Of a DNA stretch of 64,000 nt, positions 8,285-16,450 are shown piece by piece (positions within the stretch are counted from its first letter, which is position 1; each line of letters begins with the position of its first letter). Both the position numbers and the translations under genes were made by a program. The notes under the pieces were generated by a model. The model saw only the letters and a list, made by a program, of their open reading frames with translations. It did no database searches and was not told where the DNA came from. This stretch comes from Pseudaminobacter sp047739745 (lineage in GTDB: Bacteria > Pseudomonadota > Alphaproteobacteria > Rhizobiales > Rhizobiaceae). Location of the stretch: the NCBI RefSeq assembly GCF_047739745.1, contig NZ_JBLLVA010000019.1, positions 37,389-101,388 on the forward strand, written 5' to 3'.

Positions 8285-10174
8285 ATGCTCTCTAGCTTAC
8301 GAAATGCCGCGGGAACCTGGGTGGCCAAGCTCCTTCTTCTGCTGCTTGTTCTAAGCTTTGCGGTGTGGGGCATTTCCGATCAGATCGTCGGCGGAACTGG
8401 CGGCAATTCCGTCGTGACGGCAGGCGGCACCGAAGTGTCCGTCAACGAATACCGGCTCGCCTACGACCGCCAGGTCAACATGTTGTCGCAGCAGTTCGGC
8501 CAACGGCTAACCCGCGACCAGATAACGGCGTTCGGCATCGACAATCAGATCCTCGGCCAGCTTGTGGCAGGCGCCGTGCTCGACGAGCAGGCGCGCACCA
8601 TGGGTCTTGGACTATCCAAGGATCGTCTGGCGTCGCTGACGGCGGAAGACCCGGCGTTCCAAGGCCCGGACGGGCGTTTCAACCGCCAGCAGTTCGACTA
8701 TGTGCTGCATCAGGTCGGCATGAGGCCTGAGGACTATTTCAACAATCGCGCACAGGTCGCGATTCGTCAGCAGATCGTCGAGGCGGCCTCCGACGGCATG
8801 AAGGCGCCGGATACCTTCTTGCGGGCGGTCGCGCTGCATCGTGGAGAGGACCGCACGATCGACTATCTCGTGCTGCCGAAGTCGATGGTCGAGCCGATCG
8901 AAAAGCCCGCCGACGACGTGCTTTCCGCCTGGTTCGAAGAGAACAAGGCCAACTATGCCGCGCCCGAGTATCGCAAGATTTCCTATGTGAAGCTGGAACC
9001 GGAAGATATTGCCGACGAGACGTCGGTTACCGACGAGCAGATCCGCGAAGACTACGAGAAGAACAAGGACAGCTTCACCACGCCCGAAATGCGCACGATC
9101 GAGCAATTGGTGTTTGCAACCCCGGACGCAGCACAGGCGGCACTCGACGCCATCAAAGGCGGCGCGACGTTCGAGAACATCGTCAAGGCCGAGGGCAAGA
9201 CACAGGCCGACACGCTTCTTGGTACGCTGAGCAAAGACAAGATCGCAGACAAGGCAGTCGCCGATGCAGCCTTTTCGCTCGCAGCAAACGAGGTAAGCCC
9301 CGTCGTGCAGGGCACGTTCGGACCGGTGCTGTTGCGTGTCACCGAGATCAAACCTGAAGTGGTGAAGTCGCTCGCGGATGCGTCGGCGGATATTCGCAAG
9401 GATTTGGCGCTGCGGGAAGCTAACCGCATTCTGCTTGAAACGCATGACAGCTACGAGGACGCTCGGGCAGGCGGCGAAACGATGAAAGAGGCCGCCGACA
9501 AGCTGAAGCTCAAGATGGTGACCGTCGATGCGATCGACCGCGCTGGCCAGCGTCCTGACGGCACTGTCGTGAACACACTTCCGCAATCGCGCGAACTGTT
9601 GCAGGCAGCGTTCGAGGCCGAGACGGGAATAGAAAATCCGCCGGTCAATATCGGCTCAAACGGCTATGTTTTCTACGAGGTCGAAGGCGTCACCCCCGCC
9701 CGGGATCGAAGCCTGGATGAAGTACGCGACAAGGTGATCGCGGACTGGACCAAGGCCGAAACAGCCAAGCGGCTCGCCGCCAAGGGCGAGGAATTGCAGA
9801 AGCGCCTCAAGGACGGGACCAGCCTGGACGCCGTCGCTACCGAATTGTCGTTGGAAAAGCAGACCAAGCGCGGACTGAAGCGCGGCACCGACGATGCCGA
9901 CTTCGGCCAGGAGGGCGTGGCGGCCGCGTTCGCGGTCGGCGAAGGTGGTGTGGGATTGACCCCTGCTCCAACCGGCGATGCGCAGATCCTGTTCAAGGTC
10001 GCCGAGGTTTTCGAACCGGCGGGCGTCGGCCCGGATGCGGTGCCGGAAGACGCAAGGCAACAGTTCTCGGCGGAGTTGGCCAACGATCTGCTCGATCAGT
10101 TGGTCGCGCAGTTGCAGACCCAGTATCAGGTTACCGTCAACCGCGACGCGATTGCCCAGGCGCTGGCTTTCTGA
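8285..10174 (+). CDS. SurA/PpiD-type periplasmic peptidyl-prolyl isomerase
   Basis: This 629-aa membrane-anchored chaperone is expected to help proteins fold as they leave the Sec channel. It has a short cytoplasmic N-terminus (MLSSLRNAAGTWVAK), one membrane helix (about 16-35), a SurA_N-type helical region (about 40-190) and a central parvulin-like PPIase domain (about 250-380). A long helical C-terminus follows. This is the PpiD architecture, although the parvulin domain looks divergent and may be non-catalytic. The start at 8285 places the helix near the N-terminus; a longer frame from 8192 has no supporting feature. It is separated from trpD by only 2 bp and probably opens the operon. Confidence 0.9.
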   Translation: MLSSLRNAAGTWVAKLLLLLLVLSFAVWGISDQIVGGTGGNSVVTAGGTEVSVNEYRLAYDRQVNMLSQQFGQRLTRDQITAFGIDNQILGQLVAGAVLDEQARTMGLGLSKDRLASLTAEDPAFQGPDGRFNRQQFDYVLHQVGMRPEDYFNNRAQVAIRQQIVEAASDGMKAPDTFLRAVALHRGEDRTIDYLVLPKSMVEPIEKPADDVLSAWFEENKANYAAPEYRKISYVKLEPEDIADETSVTDEQIREDYEKNKDSFTTPEMRTIEQLVFATPDAAQAALDAIKGGATFENIVKAEGKTQADTLLGTLSKDKIADKAVADAAFSLAANEVSPVVQGTFGPVLLRVTEIKPEVVKSLADASADIRKDLALREANRILLETHDSYEDARAGGETMKEAADKLKLKMVTVDAIDRAGQRPDGTVVNTLPQSRELLQAAFEAETGIENPPVNIGSNGYVFYEVEGVTPARDRSLDEVRDKVIADWTKAETAKRLAAKGEELQKRLKDGTSLDAVATELSLEKQTKRGLKRGTDDADFGQEGVAAAFAVGEGGVGLTPAPTGDAQILFKVAEVFEPAGVGPDAVPEDARQQFSAELANDLLDQLVAQLQTQYQVTVNRDAIAQALAF

Positions 10175-10176
10175 CG

Positions 10177-11190
10177 ATGAGCGCGCTGCTGAAACCGCAT
10201 TTGGCCAAGATCGCCACCGGCGCCTCGCTCAGCTTCGAGGAAGCGCGAGAGGCTTTCGACATCATTATGTCGGGCGATGCGACGCCCGGCCAGATCGGCG
10301 CATTCTTGATGGCACTCAGGGTGCGCGGCGAAACCGTGAGCGAAATTTCCGGCGCGGTCGCCACCATGCGTGACAAGATGCTGCGCGTCGAGGCGCCGGC
10401 TGGCGCGATCGACATCGTCGGCACCGGCGGCGATGGATCGCACAGCGTCAATATCTCCACCGCCTCGGCCTTCGTCATCGCCGGCTGCGGCGTTCCTGTC
10501 GCCAAACACGGCAATCGCGGCCTGTCGTCGCGAACGGGAGCTGCCGATGTTCTGATGGCGCTTGGCGTGCAGATCGACCTTACACCGGAGGCGATCGGCC
10601 TTTGCACACGCGATGCCGGTGTCGGCTTCATGTTCGCGCCAGCGCATCATCCGGCAATGCGCCATGTCGGGCCTACCCGCGTGGAACTCGGCACGCGCAC
10701 CATCTTCAATCTGCTTGGCCCACTTTCCAACCCGGCTGGCGTCACCCGCCAGATGGTCGGCGTATTTTCGCCGGAGTGGATCGAGCCGGTCGCCGAGACA
10801 TTGAAAACGCTGGGCGCAGAGCACGCCTGGGTCGTCCATGGTGACGGCTTCGACGAGATCACCACAACAGGCGAAACCCACGTCACCGAACTGGTAGACG
10901 GCAATCTCAGAAGCTTCGTGCTCACGCCTGAACAGTTCGGCCTCAGACGCCACTCCAAGGAGGACCTGCGCGGCGGCGACGCCGAATTCAATGCCGCGGC
11001 GCTTCGCGACATGCTGGCAGGTAAGCAAGGCGCCTATCGCGATACGGTGCTGATGAATGCCGGCGCGGGGCTTGTGGTCGCAGGCAAGGCTGCAAACCTT
11101 GCCGAAGGCGTTGCGATTGCCGGCGAGGCAATCGATAGCGGAAAGGCGATCACCGCCCTCGACGCGCTGGTCAAAGTATCGAACGGGTAG
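10177..11190 (+). CDS. trpD: Anthranilate phosphoribosyltransferase
   Basis: TrpD transfers the phosphoribosyl group of PRPP to anthranilate, the second committed step of tryptophan synthesis. The 337-aa protein carries the PRPP-binding GTGGDGSHSVNIST (about 83-96), KHGNRGLSSRTGAADVL (about 110-126) and the anthranilate-site stretch around FAPAHHPAMRHVGP and ELGTRTIFNLLGPLSNPA. Its length is normal. It follows the PpiD-like gene by 2 bp and precedes trpC by 4 bp, so co-translation is likely. Confidence 0.97.
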   Translation: MSALLKPHLAKIATGASLSFEEAREAFDIIMSGDATPGQIGAFLMALRVRGETVSEISGAVATMRDKMLRVEAPAGAIDIVGTGGDGSHSVNISTASAFVIAGCGVPVAKHGNRGLSSRTGAADVLMALGVQIDLTPEAIGLCTRDAGVGFMFAPAHHPAMRHVGPTRVELGTRTIFNLLGPLSNPAGVTRQMVGVFSPEWIEPVAETLKTLGAEHAWVVHGDGFDEITTTGETHVTELVDGNLRSFVLTPEQFGLRRHSKEDLRGGDAEFNAAALRDMLAGKQGAYRDTVLMNAGAGLVVAGKAANLAEGVAIAGEAIDSGKAITALDALVKVSNG

Positions 11191-11194
11191 AGTG

Positions 11195-12013
11195 ATGGCC
11201 GACATTCTGGCGAAGATCGAAGCTTACAAGCGCGACGAGATTGCCGCCGCCAAGGCTCGTATTCCGCTCGCGGAAATCAAGGCGCGTGCCCGAGATGCGG
11301 ACGCGCCGCGCGGCTTTCTGGCAGCACTCGAGGCAAAGCGGGCAGCCGGCAAGTTCGCGTTGATCGCGGAAATCAAGAAAGCCAGCCCTTCGCGTGGATT
11401 GATCCGTCCGGACTTCGATCCGCCGGAACTGGCCCAGGCCTATCAGCGCGGCGGCGCGGCTTGCCTGTCGGTGCTGACGGATACGCCGTCGTTCCAGGGT
11501 GCGCCGGAATTTCTGACCGGCGCCCGCGCCGCCTGTGAGCTGCCGGTGCTGCGCAAGGACTTCATGTTCGAGCCTTATCAGGTCTATGAGGCACGCGCCT
11601 GGGGGGCGGACGCAATCCTGGTCATCATGGCAAGCCTGAGCGACGCGGAGGCGCATGCGCTCGAAGAGACGGCACAGGAACTTGATCTGGACGTGCTGGT
11701 GGAGGTTCATGACGAGGCTGAAGCCGAACGGGCGCTGCGGCTTTCCTCGCGGCTCATCGGCATCAACAACCGCAACCTGCGGACCTTCGAGGTAGACCTT
11801 GCGACTTCGGAGCGGCTGTCGGCGTTAGTGCCGGACGATCGGTTGCTGGTCGGCGAAAGCGGCATATTCACCCACGATGACTGCCTGCGGCTCGAACGCA
11901 GCGGCATCGGCACCTTCCTGGTCGGTGAAAGCCTGATGCGCCAGGACGACGTTGCCAATGCGACACGCGGCCTGCTCACGGGGTCGGCTGAACTTGCAGA
12001 GGCGAAGAACTAG
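11195..12013 (+). CDS. trpC: Indole-3-glycerol-phosphate synthase
   Basis: TrpC closes the indole ring of CdRP to give indole-3-glycerol phosphate. The 272-aa (beta/alpha)8 barrel shows the expected strand motifs: FALIAEIKKASPSRGLI (catalytic Lys), LRKDFMFEPYQVYEARAWGAD, IGINNRNLRTFEVD and LLVGESGIFTHDD. The start MADILAKIEAYKRDE at 11195 is 4 bp past the trpD stop; an in-frame start at 11057 would sit inside trpD. The fusion with TrpF seen in some enterics is absent. Confidence 0.97.
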   Translation: MADILAKIEAYKRDEIAAAKARIPLAEIKARARDADAPRGFLAALEAKRAAGKFALIAEIKKASPSRGLIRPDFDPPELAQAYQRGGAACLSVLTDTPSFQGAPEFLTGARAACELPVLRKDFMFEPYQVYEARAWGADAILVIMASLSDAEAHALEETAQELDLDVLVEVHDEAEAERALRLSSRLIGINNRNLRTFEVDLATSERLSALVPDDRLLVGESGIFTHDDCLRLERSGIGTFLVGESLMRQDDVANATRGLLTGSAELAEAKN

Positions 12014-12499
12014 ATGGGCAAGCCCGCCCTCACCCATCTCGGCGCGCAAGGCCAGGCCCATATGGTCGATGTCGGCGATAAAGCCGAAACGCAACGGACC
12101 GCGATCGCCGAAGGGCACGTGACGATGCTGCCGGCGACGTTGAAGACGATCCTTGAAGGCGATGCCAAGAAAGGCGACGTGCTGGGCACCGCGCGCATTG
12201 CCGGCATCATGGCCGCCAAGCGCACGCATGAATTGATCCCGCTCTGCCATCCGCTGCTGCTCAGCAAGGTTTCCGTCGATATCGTCGCCGACGATGATCT
12301 GCCCGGCTTACGGGTAACCGCACTGGCGCGCGTCAGCGGCAAGACGGGCGTCGAGATGGAGGCGCTGACGGCCGCATCGGTGGCCTGCCTCACCATCTAC
12401 GACATGGCCAAGGCAATCGATCGCGGCATGGTCATTTCCGGCATAAGGCTGGTCGAAAAGATCGGCGGTAAGTCGGGCCGCTACCGCGCGGACGCATAA
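12014..12499 (+). CDS. moaC: Cyclic pyranopterin monophosphate synthase accessory protein MoaC
   Basis: MoaC acts with the radical-SAM enzyme MoaA to make cyclic pyranopterin monophosphate, the first intermediate of the molybdenum cofactor. The 161-aa protein has the diagnostic LTHLGAQGQAHMVDVGDKAETQR (in parts), AAKRTHELIPLCHPL and TGVEMEALTAASVACLTIYDM motifs, including the catalytic Lys/Asp region near the C-terminus. Its ATG is the base directly after the trpC stop codon (0-bp spacing), which implies translational coupling. Confidence 0.97.
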   Translation: MGKPALTHLGAQGQAHMVDVGDKAETQRTAIAEGHVTMLPATLKTILEGDAKKGDVLGTARIAGIMAAKRTHELIPLCHPLLLSKVSVDIVADDDLPGLRVTALARVSGKTGVEMEALTAASVACLTIYDMAKAIDRGMVISGIRLVEKIGGKSGRYRADA

Positions 12500-12500
12500 G

Positions 12501-13706
12501 ATGGCCCTTTTACCGGTCAGCGAAGCGCTTGACAGGCTGCTTGACGGCGCCGGGCCGGATGGCCGCGAGACCGTCGCGCTTCGTGATGCCGCCGAGCGGG
12601 TGCTGGCCGAACCGGTGATGGCGCGACGAACACAACCGCCTTTCGACGCAGCGGCCATGGATGGCTACGCAGTGCGCAGCCAGGACGTCGAACGGGCTCC
12701 GGTGAGGCTCCAGGTGATCGGGACGGCTCCCGCTGGCAAGCGTTTCGCCGGCGCTGTCGGTCCCGGTCAGGCCGTGCGCATCTTTACCGGCGCGCCGCTT
12801 CCCGAGGGCGCCGACGCCCTCGTCATTCAGGAGGACACCCGCAAGCTTGAAGACGACGAGGTCGAGATACTGGCGGCAGCCGCGGCCGGCCGTCATATCA
12901 GGCGAAAGGGACTCGATTTTTCCGAAGGCGATGTTCTGCTTAAGGCTGGGCGCCTGCTCGACCCTGCGGCGCTGTCGCTTGCCGCCGCGGCGAACCAGCC
13001 CAGCCTTGTGGTGGTCAGGCAGCCGCTGCTGGCCGTCATCGCAACCGGCGACGAACTTGTTCCGCTCGGCAGCGAACCCGGTCCTGACCAGATCATCGCC
13101 TCCAGTGCTTACGGCGTGGCCGCTATTGCCCGCTCGGTTGGAGCGCAAGTCCTCGATCTGGGCATCGCACCTGACCGAGAGGACGCCATTTCGGCGGCTA
13201 TCAGGCAGGCGATGGCTGCGGGCGCCGACGTCATCGTCACGCTCGGCGGAGCTTCCGTCGGCGATCACGACCTCATCCGCGACGTGCTGTCGGACGAGGG
13301 AATGCGCCTCGATTTCTGGAAAATCGCGATGCGGCCCGGCAAGCCGCTGATGTTCGGCCGGCTCGGCCGCACGCGTTTCCTGGGCACGCCCGGCAATCCC
13401 GTCGCCGGTCTGGTCTGCTCGCATCTTTTCCTGAAGCCGCTGCTGGCGCGGCTTGGCGGACGAGACTACGCGCCCGACATTCTCGCTGCGTCGCTGGGCT
13501 CGCATATGCCTGCGAACGACCTGCGACAGGATTATGTGCGCGCGACCCTCAGCAGTAGCGCCAACGGGCTCGTCGCCACGCCATTCGGCGTGCAGGATTC
13601 TTCGATGGTCAAGACTTTCGCGGATGCCGATGCATTGATCGTTCGCGAGCCGTTTGCGCCCGAGGCCGCAGCCGGCGATCCCTGCGCCGTCATTCGTCTG
13701 CGTTGA
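12501..13706 (+). CDS. moeA: Molybdopterin molybdotransferase MoeA
   Basis: MoeA inserts molybdate into adenylylated molybdopterin. The 401-aa protein has the MoeA layout: an N-terminal region with FDAAAMDGYAVRSQD, a beta domain with IFTGAPLPEGADALV, a MoCF-binding domain (LLAVIATGDELVPLGSEPGPDQI ... VTLGGASVGDHDLI, shown in parts, ... FLGTPGNPVAG) and a C-terminal small domain. It begins 1 bp after moaC. In several relatives the next gene is lexA; here the operon seems to end and an AT-rich spacer follows. Confidence 0.96.
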   Translation: MALLPVSEALDRLLDGAGPDGRETVALRDAAERVLAEPVMARRTQPPFDAAAMDGYAVRSQDVERAPVRLQVIGTAPAGKRFAGAVGPGQAVRIFTGAPLPEGADALVIQEDTRKLEDDEVEILAAAAAGRHIRRKGLDFSEGDVLLKAGRLLDPAALSLAAAANQPSLVVVRQPLLAVIATGDELVPLGSEPGPDQIIASSAYGVAAIARSVGAQVLDLGIAPDREDAISAAIRQAMAAGADVIVTLGGASVGDHDLIRDVLSDEGMRLDFWKIAMRPGKPLMFGRLGRTRFLGTPGNPVAGLVCSHLFLKPLLARLGGRDYAPDILAASLGSHMPANDLRQDYVRATLSSSANGLVATPFGVQDSSMVKTFADADALIVREPFAPEAAAGDPCAVIRLR

Positions 13707-13929
13707 CCCATACAATCGACTATTTTTAGCCGTCGTCCCGGTGCGTTGCGGGTCTCGGCCATTCATTCAAATTTTAATCGATTTTTCGAAAAGTTTAATT
13801 CGTATTTTATACTTACTCTATTCAAACTTGTCGACAGTTTCTTCTAGTATTTAGTCAATGTCTACTTCGGGATTTTGCGTGACATAAATTCGCCTCTGTC
13901 ATTGTGGCCTCAAACGGGGAGACGTCACA
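13707..13929 (+). promoter_or_regulatory. AT-rich spacer upstream of the cysteine peptidase gene
   Basis: Bases 13760-13860 are strikingly A+T-rich against a high-GC background (runs such as AAATTTTAATCGATTTTTCG). This is the kind of sequence that holds a strong or silencer-bound promoter. A candidate -10 (TATACT, about 13809) can be seen, but I do not see a convincing -35. No gene fits here. Confidence 0.35.
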
Positions 13930-14535
13930 ATGATCAAAGCGGGCGCGGTGTCGCTGCTACTGGCGGCGGTATGTGGACTGAGCGGCTTTTCGGGAGCAGC
14001 CAACGCTTCGGAAGCGTTCATGCATGTTGCCGGCCGCACCACGCAGCCGGTTGGGCATTACGAATTCTGCCAGACCGTCCCTGAAGAGTGCAGTCAGAAG
14101 ACCACCAGCAAGACGCCGGTCCAACTGACACGCAAGCTCTGGGCAGCGATCGTCGACATCAACAACAACGTCAATGTCTCGGTTGAGCCGCGCACCGACA
14201 TGGAGATGTGGGGTCAGGAGGAGCATTGGTCCTATCCGGAAGGCTTTGGCGATTGCGAGGATTATGTGCTGGAAAAGCGCCGTCAATTGATGGCGCTTGG
14301 CGTGCCTGCCGGCAGCCTCTTGATCACCGTGGTGCGCCAGCCGGATGGCAGCGGTCACGCGGTGCTTACCATCCGCACTTCGGCCGGCGAGTTCATTCTC
14401 GACAATCTTGAGCCACGCGTTCTTGCCTGGGCCGACACCGAATACACCTATCTGAAGCGGCAGTCCGAACGGCACTCGGGCGTCTGGGTCCAGATCAATG
14501 ACGGCCGTGCCGACGCCGTTGCCAGCGTGAAGTAA
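13930..14535 (+). CDS. Bacterial transglutaminase-like cysteine peptidase (BTLCP, C93 type)
   Basis: This 201-aa exported protein has a clear signal peptide (about 1-27, cleaved near ANA-SEA). Catalytic residues of the papain/transglutaminase fold are visible: Cys in GDCEDYVLEKR, His in GSGHAVLTIR and Asp in ILDNLEPRV. The family (Pfam 06035) includes LapG, which cleaves surface adhesins under c-di-GMP control, but many rhizobial members lack a LapD partner. None is visible here, so the substrate is unknown. It stands alone behind an AT-rich promoter region. Confidence 0.88.
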   Translation: MIKAGAVSLLLAAVCGLSGFSGAANASEAFMHVAGRTTQPVGHYEFCQTVPEECSQKTTSKTPVQLTRKLWAAIVDINNNVNVSVEPRTDMEMWGQEEHWSYPEGFGDCEDYVLEKRRQLMALGVPAGSLLITVVRQPDGSGHAVLTIRTSAGEFILDNLEPRVLAWADTEYTYLKRQSERHSGVWVQINDGRADAVASVK

Positions 14536-14540
14536 GCGTT

Positions 14541-14692
14541 CCAGGAACCCTTTTCCTGGCGTCGCGTCCAAACACTATCGGAGCGGTTCACCTGTCATCG
14601 GAACCGCTCCAGCGAAAAACCCGGTCGAGTCCCCCACCTCCCCGTCCCCAACGACCGGGTTCAGGAGCCGGCCCAGTCCCCGGGCCGGCTCC
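14541..14692. repeat. Four consecutive hairpins between convergent genes
   Basis: Four inverted repeats follow one another: CCAGGAA/TTCCTGG (14541-14559), GGAGCGGTTC/GAACCGCTCC (14580-14610), AACCCGGTCG/CGACCGGGTT (14618-14661) and GGAGCCGGCCC/GGGCCGGCTCC (14664-14692). All are perfect stems of 7, 10, 10 and 11 bp. They fill the 175-bp gap between the ends of the peptidase gene (plus) and the carbonic anhydrase gene (minus). A bidirectional terminator is the simplest reading; a structured small RNA is the alternative. Confidence 0.6.
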
Positions 14693-14710
14693 GCCGTTCT
14701 GGCGCAGGCG

Positions 14711-15238
14711 TCAGATCGCCTGCAGTCCGGCCTTGAACCGACGGGCATTGTCTACGTAGTGGCGGGCTGACCTGCGAAGCCTTTCGATGGCGCTCTCGTC
14801 AAGCACCCGCACCAGCTTGGCTGGCGCTCCGACAATCAGCGAATTGTCGGGAAACTCCTTGCGTTCGGTCACCAACGCACCGGCGCCGATCAGGCTGTTC
14901 TTGCCGATGCGGGCGCCGTTCAGCACGATCGCACCCATCCCGACAAGGCTGTTGTCGCCAATGGCGCAGCCATGCAGCATCGCTCTGTGGCCGATTGTGC
15001 AGCCGACGCCTATCGTCACCAGAAAGCCCGGATCGGTATGAACGACCGTGTGCTCCTGCAAATTTGTGTCGGCACCGATGATTATCGGCTCATTGTCGCC
15101 TCGCAATACCGCGCCGAACCAGATGCCGACATTACGGCCGAGCCGCACGTTGCCGATAACGGTAGCGTCCGGCGCGATCCAGTTGCTCGCCTCCTCCTCG
15201 AATTGCGGCCGTATTCCGTCCAGCGCGTAAAGCGTCAT
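14711..15238 (-). CDS. Gamma carbonic anhydrase family protein
   Basis: This 175-aa protein has a left-handed beta-helix built from hexapeptide repeats (for example IGNVRLGRNVGIWFGAVLRGD, in parts, and VGMGAIVLNGARIGKNSLIGAGA). Candidate zinc histidines occur in EHTVVHTD and IGHRAMLHGCAIGD, as in YrdA/PaaY-type proteins. Activity as a true carbonic anhydrase varies in the family, so the exact reaction is not certain. Its start overlaps the 5' region of the divergent gene at 15351. It ends head-to-head with the hairpin cluster. Confidence 0.9.
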   Translation of the reverse strand: MTLYALDGIRPQFEEEASNWIAPDATVIGNVRLGRNVGIWFGAVLRGDNEPIIIGADTNLQEHTVVHTDPGFLVTIGVGCTIGHRAMLHGCAIGDNSLVGMGAIVLNGARIGKNSLIGAGALVTERKEFPDNSLIVGAPAKLVRVLDESAIERLRRSARHYVDNARRFKAGLQAI

Positions 15239-15350
15239 GTCTCACCTCGAATCTGCAATCGTCGATTTTTACCGTCCATTTACCATAACGCAGCACAGTC
15301 CTTCTGTGCCCTCAAGGCACAAAGGTGCGAAACTATCCGAGACACTCATC

Positions 15351-16085
15351 ATGCAGCATACGGAGACGCCGGAGGGAGCAGATTTGGTTCGCCCGATCGG
15401 CACGTCCTCGATGCTGAAGATTTTCTACGCCTTCCTTGTACTGGCGTTGCTGTCGGTGGCTCTCAATCTCGGTGGGAAGTGGCTTGGTCGCTCAATGGCT
15501 ATGGCTGGGCACAGCGACGACACCACCTTGCACGAGATCGTCATCGGCAACGATGTGATGGTAGCGCCCGCCAATACGATTCGCTTTGCCCATGCGCGGC
15601 GCGACGGTGTTGCCCCGCGCCTCGACCTTTATCTGCGTTGGCCGGATATGGACGGCTATACGCGCGCTGCTCGCGACGCTTTCGACAATGTGGACGGCAC
15701 GCGTCGAATCCTTTTCCTGTCCTTCGAGGAACGGATGATGTCGCGAGACATGAGCGGGCGTTTCGAGCCGATCTACAGTTCGCTGATCGTGCAGCCCGGC
15801 CAGCCGGGTCCGAACGGGGTTACCGTTTATGACTTTACAGCCGGATCGGGTTATCTCAACGAAATACTGGCAGTTGCCGCCCGCCCCGGACAAGAGCCTT
15901 TCGTCGCACGGTGCTTGACCGGACAAAACGCCAGGGAGTCACTGGCGCCCTGCGCACGCGACATCGATGTCGGCGGCAATCTCAGCCTCACCTATCGTTT
16001 TCCTGAAGAGCTGCTGGCCGAATGGCCGGCCTTGGAGTCGGCCATGATTGCCAAGGCCGCCCAGTTCTTGAAAACCGGCGGCTGA
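15351..16085 (+). CDS. Conserved membrane-anchored protein of unknown function
   Basis: I do not recognise a named family. The 244-aa protein has one N-terminal membrane helix (about 23-42, MLKIFYAFLVLALLSVALNL) and then a presumably periplasmic domain. Features there include HEIVIGNDVMVAPANTIRF, LYLRWPDMDGYTRAA and two cysteines late in the protein (ARCLTGQ, LAPCARD) that could form a disulfide. The start MQHTETPEG at 15351 is preferred; a longer frame from 15237 overlaps the carbonic anhydrase start. Short-range context gives no function. Confidence 0.75.
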   Translation: MQHTETPEGADLVRPIGTSSMLKIFYAFLVLALLSVALNLGGKWLGRSMAMAGHSDDTTLHEIVIGNDVMVAPANTIRFAHARRDGVAPRLDLYLRWPDMDGYTRAARDAFDNVDGTRRILFLSFEERMMSRDMSGRFEPIYSSLIVQPGQPGPNGVTVYDFTAGSGYLNEILAVAARPGQEPFVARCLTGQNARESLAPCARDIDVGGNLSLTYRFPEELLAEWPALESAMIAKAAQFLKTGG

Positions 16086-16097
16086 AGCTGGCCGGAA

Positions 16098-16301
16098 TTA
16101 GTTGAGGTCGATGTCCAGAATGGCCATCGAGAAATTGTAGTCACCATCCTCTTCGTCCTTGAAGACGATGCCGAGGAATTCCTCGCCGACATAGACTTCA
16201 GCCGAATCTTCCTTGCGCGGCCGGGCCTTCACCTGCATCTGCGGGTTCTGGAAGGTCCGCTTGAAATAGGCGTCGAGTTTTCTGATTTCTTCGGGTTTCA
16301 A
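16098..16301 (-). CDS. DUF3126 family protein
   Basis: This 67-aa cytoplasmic protein (LKPEEIRKLDAYFKRTF ... VYVGEEFLGIVFKDEEDGDYNFSMAILDIDL) matches the small alphaproteobacterial family DUF3126 of unknown function. No ATG exists at the expected N-terminus. The codon in place is TTG (16299-16301), preceded by GGGAGAAGAAGC, a good ribosome site, so a TTG start is proposed. It lies 149 bp downstream of cysE on the same strand. Confidence 0.85.
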   Translation of the reverse strand: MKPEEIRKLDAYFKRTFQNPQMQVKARPRKEDSAEVYVGEEFLGIVFKDEEDGDYNFSMAILDIDLN

Positions 16302-16450
16302 GCTTCTTCTCCCACAAAGGCCACGTTGATTGAGACGCGCTTCTGGCATGGCAGAGGCGACAATGTAAAGGCGAGGCGGGTACAAAGTCGGGCATGCGAA
16401 CCCCGGTCGCCCGCTCCGGCATCGAGGTCGGATCGACAGCCGCCAGATCG

